From assembly GCF_000332035.1 (NCBI RefSeq), contig NZ_ALVY01000193.1, positions 1 to 38,214 of the forward strand: 38,214 nt of DNA. The letters are read 5' to 3'. Position 1 is the stretch's first letter, and the number at the start of each line of letters is the position of its first letter. The notes beneath the pieces are model-generated. The model saw nothing but the letters and a program-made list of their open reading frames with translations. It was not told the DNA's origin and made no database searches. The stretch is from Gloeocapsa sp. PCC 73106. GTDB taxonomy: Bacteria; Cyanobacteriota; Cyanobacteriia; Cyanobacteriales; Gloeocapsaceae. Positions 29,873 to 36,897 of the stretch are shown here, piece by piece. A program made the translations under genes and the position numbers.

Positions 29873-29928
29873 AGGATTGAACCCGTGACCTCTTTCAATC
29901 CATCCTAAAATTAATCTCATTAATTTGA
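29873..29928 (-). ncRNA. Homing crRNA unit: degenerate repeat plus 19-nt tRNA-Thr spacer
   Basis: Read on the minus strand, a degenerate repeat (29928-29892) ends AGGATGGATTGAAAG, against AGGAGTGGGTTGAAA in the array repeats; its 5' half has diverged. The following 19 nt (29891-29873, AGGTCACGGGTTCAATCCT) match the adjacent tRNA-Thr T-arm with one mismatch, and the match stops abruptly after that. Short-spacer units of this kind direct type V-K elements to their chromosomal home. It is separated from the last array repeat by 30 nt. Confidence 0.85.
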
Positions 29929-29958
29929 AGTTTATGAACAGGTTGAACTATTGTCAGA

Positions 29959-30065
29959 TTTCAACCCACTCCTAATAGAAATGTCCGCTGAAACATGCAG
30001 ATTGATATTGGCTTTGGTGATGTAGTTGCTTTCAACCCACTCCTAATAGAAATGTCCGCTGAAAC
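29959..30065 (-). CRISPR. Two-repeat type V-K CRISPR array
   Basis: Two identical 36-bp repeats lie at 30030-30065 (first in transcription) and 29959-29994, separated by one 35-bp spacer (29995-30029). On the minus strand the repeat starts GTTTCAGCGGACATTTC and ends AGGAGTGGGTTGAAA, the typical V-K 3' end. A second spacer-like 30-nt segment (29958-29929) leads to the degenerate homing repeat. The spacer targets cannot be identified here. Confidence 0.92.
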
Positions 30066-30218
30066 TGCGTCAGCTACAAGCCTTATTGAAACTCCATTCT
30101 AGAAAGAATTCTGATGGGTTTCTAAAATATTAGGACTTACGACTTCACTGAATCAGACATGACCATCACCAATTAACTCCATGATTAAGTCTATGTAAGA
30201 CTTTCACACTTTTGACAC

Positions 30219-30505
30219 AAAAAAATAAGGATGGATTCCTCCTTGGTCGGAGGTGATTGAGCGACCACCACTCTTGGTACATCCATACCCCTATTGCTGG
30301 GAGCGCACCGACCTCATAAAATTGAAGTAGCATTTAACCTCTATTTACGAGTTAATCATTATTAGGGTTTCCCCATAATAATCAGCATCAGGGCGGGCAG
30401 TCACTAGGGTCAGAAAGCACACCTGTCTTCCAACAGGCAAACTAACCCATACTTAGCGCAGCACATTGGTTCAAAAGAACATGAACTGCGGCGCGATTAA
30501 TTTCA
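30219..30505 (-). ncRNA. tracrRNA of Cas12k
   Basis: The minus strand between cas12k and the array matches the layout of V-K tracrRNAs: a 5' GCGCCGC box (30494-30488), paired segments GGGTTAGTTTGCCTGTTGG ... CTTTCTGACCC, a CGGTGCGCTCCCAGCAATA segment, then the anti-repeat AATCCATCCT (30237-30228) and a run of seven T (30225-30219). The anti-repeat pairs with the repeat 3' part. The 5' end is approximate. The DNA between it and the array (30066-30218) shows nothing that I recognise. Confidence 0.88.
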
Positions 30506-30543
30506 ATACTAACGTATTTAATTTCCAAGGTGCAAGAAACTTT

Positions 30544-32529
30544 TTAAGCAGATAAACGAGCACAATAGGCAGAAATAGCAAGATATTGTGCCTGTTTTTG
30601 AGGATTATTGTGATATATTTGCTCGCTTTCTTCTATTAAAATCCCTAATTTGGATGCTTGAGAAGTAATTTCAGTAATGAGTCGACCATAACTCCATTGG
30701 TGAACTTGGACACGATAACTTTTGGCATATTTTTTTTGTCCTTCCACATAACCAGAAATTTTTGCCTCTGCTTTTGCCTGAATTTCAGATTGAATAAGTT
30801 CTCGCATATCTTTAAGTCGAGGAACAATAATACTTCCCCCTTGATAGGTTTTAGCTACAGCAACAATTGCCTTAGCGAGTAAACGGTCAATATATTGACC
30901 TAATTCTGATTCACCAAATTGGTTATTACTAGAGCTTTTTTGGGCTTTATGGCGTTGATGGGAGCTTTTTTGCTTCTGCTTGCGTTGACGATTTAACAAA
31001 GGATAATTTTCACCCAATAATTGTTTAAGACTTCGGTAAGCGATCGCTTTTCCTGTTGTCCCATCCACAACGGCAACTGTAGCGGGTTTTTCGAGTCCCA
31101 TTGCGACACCGACTAAAATATTAGATTTTCCTTGATATAGTGGTTTATGGGGACGATTATAAGAATTAGTAATTTTTTGTCTTGAAGATTCATTTCTTTG
31201 GATAGCTTTTTGAAAATCGTGATTAGCTTTGGCTATATTTCCTTTCTCTAAAAATGATTGAAAGCGATAGGCTGTAATAACTAACCATAGCTGTAAGAAT
31301 GTTTCAAGCTGTTGGGAACGGAAGAAAATGCCAAAAGTCAATTCAGGTTTCATCCGTAGGCGATTTCTTTGGAATTGTTGAGATTTCTCTTGCTGAATTT
31401 GTTCTGTACCTTCCTCTGTCCAGAAACGAGTATCTAAACTGCAATGTAAAGCTAAACTATGAATATTCCAAGGTTTTCCTTTGCTTTTGCCTTCTTGCCA
31501 AACAATTCGACCAGATCTTAAGGTGAATAAAGCACTAGAATGCTGATTTTTGCCGTTTTTCTTAATTTGTTGATCCTCGTAAAAGCGTTGAAACCATTTA
31601 AGTTGTCGTTGGTCACAGTATATTTGGAAAGTATGCTTTCCTAAGCCATTAAATCGGACACAAAGACGACCTTTCTCATTAATACTCCATGTTAAATCTT
31701 CATTGGTTTCATAAGCAACGGGATAAGGAATAGATTTGGATTGGCTTAAAAGTTGATCTTGCCACGATTTTACTTCTGTTGCGTCCACAGTGGCAGTATT
31801 TGCAGCAATATTTAAAGTTTCTAACCAACAATCGGCTGTTAAGTCTCTACCTTGAGGAATTGAGCCTTCTATCTGTTCAATAAGACGTTCTATCTTGATT
31901 TCAACTTTACGGCGACGTTGAGCAAATTTCTCTGGCTCTTCAGGCTTTTTAGAAATTTTACAACCGTTTTTGAGCAGATAACAAATCCCACAACGGGTTA
32001 AAGTATTCTCGGTTTTGTCATATAAGTCGTACAGTTGAGTAAATAAGCTTTTGTTCTTTTGAGAGTTTTTGCCTTTTTTGGTGGACTTTGGATCTCGCTT
32101 AAGAGAAGAAAGAATTTCAGTAGCTTTTGCTTGTATCGTTTCAAGACTAGAATGACTGATTTGGACTAATTCTTCATCACTTTTGAGCATCACTAACCAA
32201 CGATTTTGTCCCTCTAGTTTACGCTGTAACCGTTGTTGAAGTTTTAGCCATGATTGGTAAATGTAATCAACAAGGGCGATCGCAGATGTATAAAAGCGTG
32301 CAGGTTGATTACTAAAACGGGGATCTTTTTTAAGCGGTTCGCAGAGTTTTTTGATAATTCCTACTTCAAGCTTCCCTTTTTGTCTCCATGTTTCAAAATC
32401 AAAGTGTTGCGCTACTTGTCTCAAGAGTTCGCTGACAAGGGGCGTATTTTTTTGTGCCATCAACTCCCAAAGGGCTTGACGGGTTGTTTCTGGGGCGACG
32501 AGGCGACATTGAATCGTGATGGTACTCAT
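30544..32529 (-). CDS. cas12k: Cas12k, nuclease-dead CRISPR effector of the CAST
   Basis: From the ATG at 32529 the protein has 661 residues and begins MSTITIQCRLVAPETTRQ, as known Cas12k proteins do; an in-frame start at 32556 would add nine residues. Family segments include RFYTSAIALVDYIYQSWLKLQ, CYLLKNGCKIS, RLCVRFNGLGKHTFQIYC, WFQRFYEDQQIKKNGKNQHSS and NQFGESELGQYIDRLLAKAI. In the RuvC-I region VGVAMGLEKPATVAVVD (around residue 473) the catalytic aspartate is missing, so DNA is bound but not cut. With tracrRNA and crRNA it recruits TniQ/TnsC/TnsB to the target. The tracrRNA gene follows on the same strand. Confidence 0.95.
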   Translation of the reverse strand: MSTITIQCRLVAPETTRQALWELMAQKNTPLVSELLRQVAQHFDFETWRQKGKLEVGIIKKLCEPLKKDPRFSNQPARFYTSAIALVDYIYQSWLKLQQRLQRKLEGQNRWLVMLKSDEELVQISHSSLETIQAKATEILSSLKRDPKSTKKGKNSQKNKSLFTQLYDLYDKTENTLTRCGICYLLKNGCKISKKPEEPEKFAQRRRKVEIKIERLIEQIEGSIPQGRDLTADCWLETLNIAANTATVDATEVKSWQDQLLSQSKSIPYPVAYETNEDLTWSINEKGRLCVRFNGLGKHTFQIYCDQRQLKWFQRFYEDQQIKKNGKNQHSSALFTLRSGRIVWQEGKSKGKPWNIHSLALHCSLDTRFWTEEGTEQIQQEKSQQFQRNRLRMKPELTFGIFFRSQQLETFLQLWLVITAYRFQSFLEKGNIAKANHDFQKAIQRNESSRQKITNSYNRPHKPLYQGKSNILVGVAMGLEKPATVAVVDGTTGKAIAYRSLKQLLGENYPLLNRQRKQKQKSSHQRHKAQKSSSNNQFGESELGQYIDRLLAKAIVAVAKTYQGGSIIVPRLKDMRELIQSEIQAKAEAKISGYVEGQKKYAKSYRVQVHQWSYGRLITEITSQASKLGILIEESEQIYHNNPQKQAQYLAISAYCARLSA

Positions 32530-32561
32530 GGAATCGTCACTCAGTACATGAATCAATAGTC

Positions 32562-32625
32562 ATTATATTAACACATTTTGTGTTTAAAAACATAAATATG
32601 TTTATTGAAAGATTTTCTGTATAAT
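32562..32625. promoter_or_regulatory. Divergent cas12k/cvkR promoter with palindromic operators
   Basis: The 105-bp gap holds the palindromes AACACATTTTGTGTT (32570-32584) and AAACATAAATATGTTT (32588-32603), and TGTTTAAAAACA bridges them. TATAAT at 32620-32625 is a good -10 box for the regulator, only nine bases before its ATG, so its mRNA would be nearly leaderless. TATAAT on the minus strand (32567-32562) is a -10 candidate for cas12k, with the first palindrome just upstream. CvkR repressors are known to bind such palindromes; exact contacts are inferred. Confidence 0.6.
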
Positions 32626-32634
32626 CAAAGCTAT

Positions 32635-33111
32635 ATGGAAGATAATTTTTTTACCAGTACAGAAGCCTCAAAAATTACAGGATGTTCTCGTCGGCAGTTA
32701 CAATACTGGCGAGAAAAAGGAGTAGTTGTACCGACAGTTAACGCTAGTGGAAAAGGGCGTAATGTCTATTATTCGGTGTCGGATTTGTTGCAGTTGATGG
32801 TAATGGGGTATTTGCTGTCAGTGGGGTTAAGTTTTGATACGGCACAGGAATCGCTAGAAATGTTGAAAGAACATCACCCCAAGATTTTTAAGACGGATGC
32901 GTCATCGGAGGATTTAAAGCGATTGATGATTTTACCAAATCCTAAAGGGTTGGAATTGAAAGTTTTTGACCCTGAAGAAGCTTTTATGCGAATTAACAGT
33001 CAAGCTTTGCCACTTGTCCCGTTTTCCGGGGAAATGATTCATAAGCGTTTGAAAATTACGCTTGAGTCCTTAAAGCACGATCCTTCCTCTAAATACATGG
33101 TAGGAAAATAG
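32635..33111 (+). CDS. cvkR: MerR-family repressor, CvkR-like
   Basis: From the ATG at 32635 (a TTG at 32605 lies upstream of the proposed -10 box and is rejected) this protein has 158 residues. The N-terminal winged helix-turn-helix is TSTEASKITGCSRRQLQYWR followed by a GKGRNVYYSVSDLLQL wing. The C-terminal part has no cysteine cluster for a metal or effector. A MerR-type regulator divergent from cas12k is the standard arrangement in V-K CASTs, where CvkR represses cas12k and thereby transposition. Gene position and size agree. Confidence 0.85.
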   Translation: MEDNFFTSTEASKITGCSRRQLQYWREKGVVVPTVNASGKGRNVYYSVSDLLQLMVMGYLLSVGLSFDTAQESLEMLKEHHPKIFKTDASSEDLKRLMILPNPKGLELKVFDPEEAFMRINSQALPLVPFSGEMIHKRLKITLESLKHDPSSKYMVGK

Positions 33112-33319
33112 TATAATTTGTTACAATATTTTCTTTTTTTGCTCTGTACTGAGAGAAAATGGATTGATTTGAAGGGTTCACTTTTTTGTAACAAAACTTA
33201 ATAACACATAAAACCTTTGTCTTGTAAATATTCTAAAAGCAGGATGCGTTTGTCTTGAGCTACTACTGTTAAACATTTGTTAATATAAGTTAAACACCCA
33301 ATGCGGAGGTAAAACTTCA

Positions 33320-33529
33320 ATGTCCAGTGTTTCAGTTGGTATCCGAATTCCTTCTAATCTTTATGAAAAACTAATCAATCATGCTCATAAGGTTGATACT
33401 TCTAAGTCTGAAATAGTTATTAGTGCTTTAGCCAAATACCTTGATGCTACTGAAGATGTTCCACTTTCAGTCAAAGTTGCCAATCTTGAAAAAAGGGTTA
33501 TAGCACTGGAAGTTACTACATACAGTTAA
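33320..33529 (+). CDS. Ribbon-helix-helix (CopG/Arc-like) DNA-binding protein
   Basis: This 69-residue protein has a first strand VSVGIRIPSNLYEKL, a helix DTSKSEIVISALAKYLDA, and a C-terminal leucine-rich coiled coil VKVANLEKRVIALEV. That is the RHH fold of small repressors and antitoxins. A strong ribosome-binding site GGAGGT (33305-33310) stands nine bases before the ATG. It precedes the three-gene cargo operon by 108 bp and may control it. No toxin gene is adjacent, so I treat it as a regulator. It is too small to assign further. Confidence 0.75.
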   Translation: MSSVSVGIRIPSNLYEKLINHAHKVDTSKSEIVISALAKYLDATEDVPLSVKVANLEKRVIALEVTTYS

Positions 33530-33569
33530 TTAAGAGCTGATTTATTAACTCGCTGTAATCCTTAGAGAA

Positions 33570-33598
33570 TTAAGGTTGATTTTACAAATCAACTTTAA
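33570..33598. terminator. Hairpin between the RHH gene and the cargo operon
   Basis: GTTGATTT (33575-33582) pairs perfectly with AAATCAAC (33586-33593) around a TAC loop. The stem extends outwards to about 13 pairs with one wobble. No long T-run follows, so it may be a terminator or attenuator for the RHH transcript or an operator for the operon. Confidence 0.45.
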
Positions 33599-33637
33599 AT
33601 ATTAACTAATAACTATTTTCAAAAATATTTAAAAGTT

Positions 33638-34879
33638 ATGACATCAATGATGTTTGTTCATGGGACGGGTTGTCGTCAAGATGCTTATAAGGTTACATTT
33701 GAGAAAATTGAAGCCGAACTTCAAAAATTTAGCTCTAAAATCACTCTAGTTCCTTGTCTTTGGGGTCAAGAGTACGGAACAAAACTGAACGCTGGTGGTG
33801 CATCTATTCCTAATTATTCTTCACAAGGGGGCACAGCAGGAAACAACGAAGATAAATCGATTCAATTCTGGGAAAAGCTTTATGAAAATCCACTATTCGA
33901 AATTGAATTCTTAAGGTTAAGACCTAGTAGAGGGGGTACTGTTCAGTCAAAAAACGAACAGGTAAACACAATAAACGATAGATTAAGTCAGTTATTAAAA
34001 AACTTAACTCCTTCAGATAATAATAATGACAATTCACTTCAACAACTGCCAAGAGAACAAATTATTATTGCTGTTGAAACACTCACCAAATCTACACCAT
34101 ATACAAATTTTCTGGAAACTGGAAGGAAAACTGGATTAACACCTTTAGATGAGGTTTATGCAGCTCTTGCTAGAGCAATTGTTGCTCAGGCAATCCAATT
34201 GAGCAGAGAGGACCAAACTTTTATTCCAATTCGGTTTGATGTAGACTTACGAGATGATACTGTAAATTTGATTACTCAACAATTAAGCAAAGGCGACCAA
34301 CCTAAAGGAATAGTTGGGGATTTTTTTACAAATATGATTGTCCAAGGTGCAATAAATTTAGGTAACGACCTTTGGTTACAAAATAGGCGAGGAGCGATTA
34401 CTGATGCTGCCTATCCTTTCACTGGAGATATTCTTTTTTACCAAGCAAAGGGACAACAAATTAGAGTATTCATTAGGCAGCAAATCGAGAATATTGAGTC
34501 TCCTGTAATACTTCTAGCTCATAGTTTAGGAGGAATTGCTTGTGTGGACTTACTCATTGAACAAAATTTACCGCAGGTAAAGTTACTGGTTACAGTTGGC
34601 TCCCAAGCTCCATTCTTGTATGAAATTGATGCACTGCAAAGTTTATCATACGGAGAGCCTCTGCCACAACATTTTCCTAAATGGCTGAATATCTACGCTC
34701 CACGAGATATACTTAGCTATGTTGGTAATGTGAAAGGGATATTTCCTGGGCGCATTAGAGATGTGGAAGTTGATAACCGGCAACCTTTTCCAGAGTCTCA
34801 TGGGTCTTATTGGTACAATTCAGCAACATGGACGGCGATTCAGCAAGAATGGCAGGCAATTGAGGAGGAAATAAGATGA
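33638..34879 (+). CDS. Alpha/beta-hydrolase (lipase-like), first gene of the cargo defence-type operon
   Basis: This 413-residue protein begins MTSMMFVHGTGCRQDAY, with the HG-type oxyanion motif in the first strand. It has a nucleophile elbow AHSLGG (residues 294-299, Ser296), a likely acid in YAPRDILSYV and a histidine in ESHGSYWY near the C-terminus. The order fits a serine hydrolase with a large insertion (about 60-280) between strand and elbow. There is no signal peptide, so it would act inside the cell. Its stop overlaps the start of the protease-NTPase gene by four bases (ATGA). Membrane-lipid attack would suit an abortive-infection effector, but that is inference. Confidence 0.75.
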   Translation: MTSMMFVHGTGCRQDAYKVTFEKIEAELQKFSSKITLVPCLWGQEYGTKLNAGGASIPNYSSQGGTAGNNEDKSIQFWEKLYENPLFEIEFLRLRPSRGGTVQSKNEQVNTINDRLSQLLKNLTPSDNNNDNSLQQLPREQIIIAVETLTKSTPYTNFLETGRKTGLTPLDEVYAALARAIVAQAIQLSREDQTFIPIRFDVDLRDDTVNLITQQLSKGDQPKGIVGDFFTNMIVQGAINLGNDLWLQNRRGAITDAAYPFTGDILFYQAKGQQIRVFIRQQIENIESPVILLAHSLGGIACVDLLIEQNLPQVKLLVTVGSQAPFLYEIDALQSLSYGEPLPQHFPKWLNIYAPRDILSYVGNVKGIFPGRIRDVEVDNRQPFPESHGSYWYNSATWTAIQQEWQAIEEEIR

Positions 34880-36897
34880 TCAATCCAGATGAAACCCATG
34901 CGCTGATTGTAGGAATTGAAACATATAATGCAGACGACTGGGAAAATCTTGATGGACCAGCTAATGATGCCCTCAAATTTGCTAGATGGCTTTTAGAGAG
35001 AGGAGTAAACTCGGAAAATATCCATCTGTTTGTGTCCCCTTTGGAAAAAAACAGTAATTTATTCAATGAAATCACCTCAGTTCGTCCACAGCTTGCTAAT
35101 AAAGAAAATATCACTAGTTGCATTAACTCTCAATTAATTCACGGCAATGATGTCGCGGGTGAATTGCTTTACGTGTTCTGGAGTGGACACGGTATTATTA
35201 CTCCTGATAATACAATGCGTAGACTCCTCTTTGGTGATATTAGTGATACTAACTACAAAAACCTTAACTTTTTTTCCTTGCAAGAAGCACTAAAGACTTC
35301 TAATAATGCAAATGGTTTTGCTAAGCAGGTTTTCTTAATTGATACTTGTGCTGAGTTAGCCTATAACGACCATATTAATATCACAAAATTTGAGAAAGAC
35401 GGGAGTAATTTTGGCTCCCAAAGTGTAAATGAAAGGAAAGAGCAATTTGTACTGTTTGCCGCAGAAGAATATCTGACCGCAAATAACCAAATAGGAATCT
35501 GCAGCTTTTTTTCTCAAGCAGTTATGAATGAGTTAAACAAACTGCCAAACGCCTGTTTATTGCCTGATATGGTGGAGCTCACTAGACTGGTTGAACAAAA
35601 CCTAGTAACAGAAGGTAAACAAAGACCAGTTTATAAACGCTACTGGAATGGAAATGAAGAATATATTTTTCCCACTCCATCCCCTCATGATTTTTTTGCT
35701 TATGATGCTTCTTGGGTAGGTAGAGATAAATTAATAGATGAACTAAATCAAAAACTACATAATTCCTGTCGTTTTCTGCTGATTCTAGGTTTAACAGGAA
35801 TTGGTAAAACAGCTTTAGCAGAAAGATTAGTAATAGAATTAAATGATTTAATCCAAAATGATTGGGATAAGAAGTTACTTAGAGCTAATTTTGACTACGA
35901 AGAGAAATCTACTGATTTTGCTAGTTGTGCTGGAAGATGGTTAGAGAGTTTAGGAGAACAACTTTCACCAGCCGAAAAAAATCCAGCATTACTCTTAAAT
36001 CGATTAGTCAGTCGCTTAAAAGATAAGCCATTTCTGGTACTAATTGATTCAATGGAAAGACTGTTAACAGAAAATGATGATGGTAGCTGGGGAGATTTTA
36101 GCGATGAATATTGGGAAAAATTTTTTCTGAGATTATTATCAACCAAATCTTGTAAAAGTAAATTAATTGTCACATCTCAAGATTTACCTGTTACATTGCA
36201 CAGCAAAGCTTCTCGTTACAACAATTTTTATCAGCGTCACATTCTCTATGGATTGGAAGAATCGGAACAAGAGGCATTATTTAGAAAACAAGGATTAAAT
36301 ATTAGTCATGAATCAGAAGATAGATCAATTTTATTACGATTAGGAAAAGCCTATAAAGGTCATCCTTTAGTCTTACGAGTAATTATTGGGGAAATCAACG
36401 GCGAGCCTTTTAAGAAAAATGTACAAGCTTATTGGAATGAAGTTAATAGCAAAATAGAAGAGGTAGAAAAGAATTTAGCTGAAGCTGAGGCTGGAGAAAC
36501 TGAAAGATATGATGAGTGGGAATTGCACAAACTTACTCGTAAAGTCAGAGACGAAGTAAATAAAGAACGGTTACAAGTTGTATTTACTCGCCTAGAAAAT
36601 CAAGTACGAGATGCTTATATCTTAATTTGTGCTGCTTCTGTTTATCGTATTCCCGTACAAGAAGAAGGTTGGTTAATGCAGTTAGCAGCTTTAGTAAGCC
36701 GAGCAGAAAAGCAAGTGTGTAGTAAGGAAAGACAAGAGCAAGCTTTAGAAGAATTATTAAACCGTTTTTTAGCTGAAGAATCAGTTAATCACAATAATAA
36801 GCGAGTTTTAGGACAACACAATTTAGTCCGTAGTGTTGCTTTAGAGAGTCATAGAAAGTTAATTCAAGATTTAAAAGGTAGTGGAGAGGCAGCATGA
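34876..36897 (+). CDS. Caspase-like protease fused to a STAND-type NTPase
   Basis: This 673-residue protein has two modules. The N-terminal caspase-fold peptidase (about 1-270) opens THALIVGIETYN and keeps the His105 (FWSGHG) and Cys158 (FLIDTCAE) dyad of C14-type metacaspases. The second module (about 280-520) has Walker A GLTGIGKT (305-312), Walker B PFLVLIDS with Asp391, and SKLIVTSQDLP as a sensor-like strand, as in NB-ARC/STAND switch ATPases. A helical C-terminal region follows. A strong ribosome-binding site GGAGG (34864-34868) precedes the start. STAND-caspase proteins are linked to cell suicide and phage defence in bacteria. The stop overlaps the TPR gene by four bases. Confidence 0.85.
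   Translation: MINPDETHALIVGIETYNADDWENLDGPANDALKFARWLLERGVNSENIHLFVSPLEKNSNLFNEITSVRPQLANKENITSCINSQLIHGNDVAGELLYVFWSGHGIITPDNTMRRLLFGDISDTNYKNLNFFSLQEALKTSNNANGFAKQVFLIDTCAELAYNDHINITKFEKDGSNFGSQSVNERKEQFVLFAAEEYLTANNQIGICSFFSQAVMNELNKLPNACLLPDMVELTRLVEQNLVTEGKQRPVYKRYWNGNEEYIFPTPSPHDFFAYDASWVGRDKLIDELNQKLHNSCRFLLILGLTGIGKTALAERLVIELNDLIQNDWDKKLLRANFDYEEKSTDFASCAGRWLESLGEQLSPAEKNPALLLNRLVSRLKDKPFLVLIDSMERLLTENDDGSWGDFSDEYWEKFFLRLLSTKSCKSKLIVTSQDLPVTLHSKASRYNNFYQRHILYGLEESEQEALFRKQGLNISHESEDRSILLRLGKAYKGHPLVLRVIIGEINGEPFKKNVQAYWNEVNSKIEEVEKNLAEAEAGETERYDEWELHKLTRKVRDEVNKERLQVVFTRLENQVRDAYILICAASVYRIPVQEEGWLMQLAALVSRAEKQVCSKERQEQALEELLNRFLAEESVNHNNKRVLGQHNLVRSVALESHRKLIQDLKGSGEAA

Noticed and set aside
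29738-29950. Treating the GTGACAAATT repeats as a CRISPR-like or iteron origin array
   Set aside because: Their position at a TGTACA terminus beside a Cas12k locus and their irregular spacing fit TnsB sites of a Tn7-like end better.
30066-30130. Possible third array repeat upstream of the first repeat
   Set aside because: A 35-nt step from the first repeat reaches 30101, but the sequence there shares no convincing block with the 36-bp repeat.
32605-32634. TTG start giving the MerR-type regulator ten extra residues
   Set aside because: The TTG lies upstream of the TATAAT at 32620, and the ATG at 32635 gives a start typical for MerR proteins.
33198-33315. Minus-strand peptide ending in QDKRILLLEYLQDKGFMCY before a stop at 33198
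   Set aside because: It looks protein-like, but the frame closes at a stop just upstream inside the RHH gene and has no start; it may be a gene scrap or chance, so it is not annotated.
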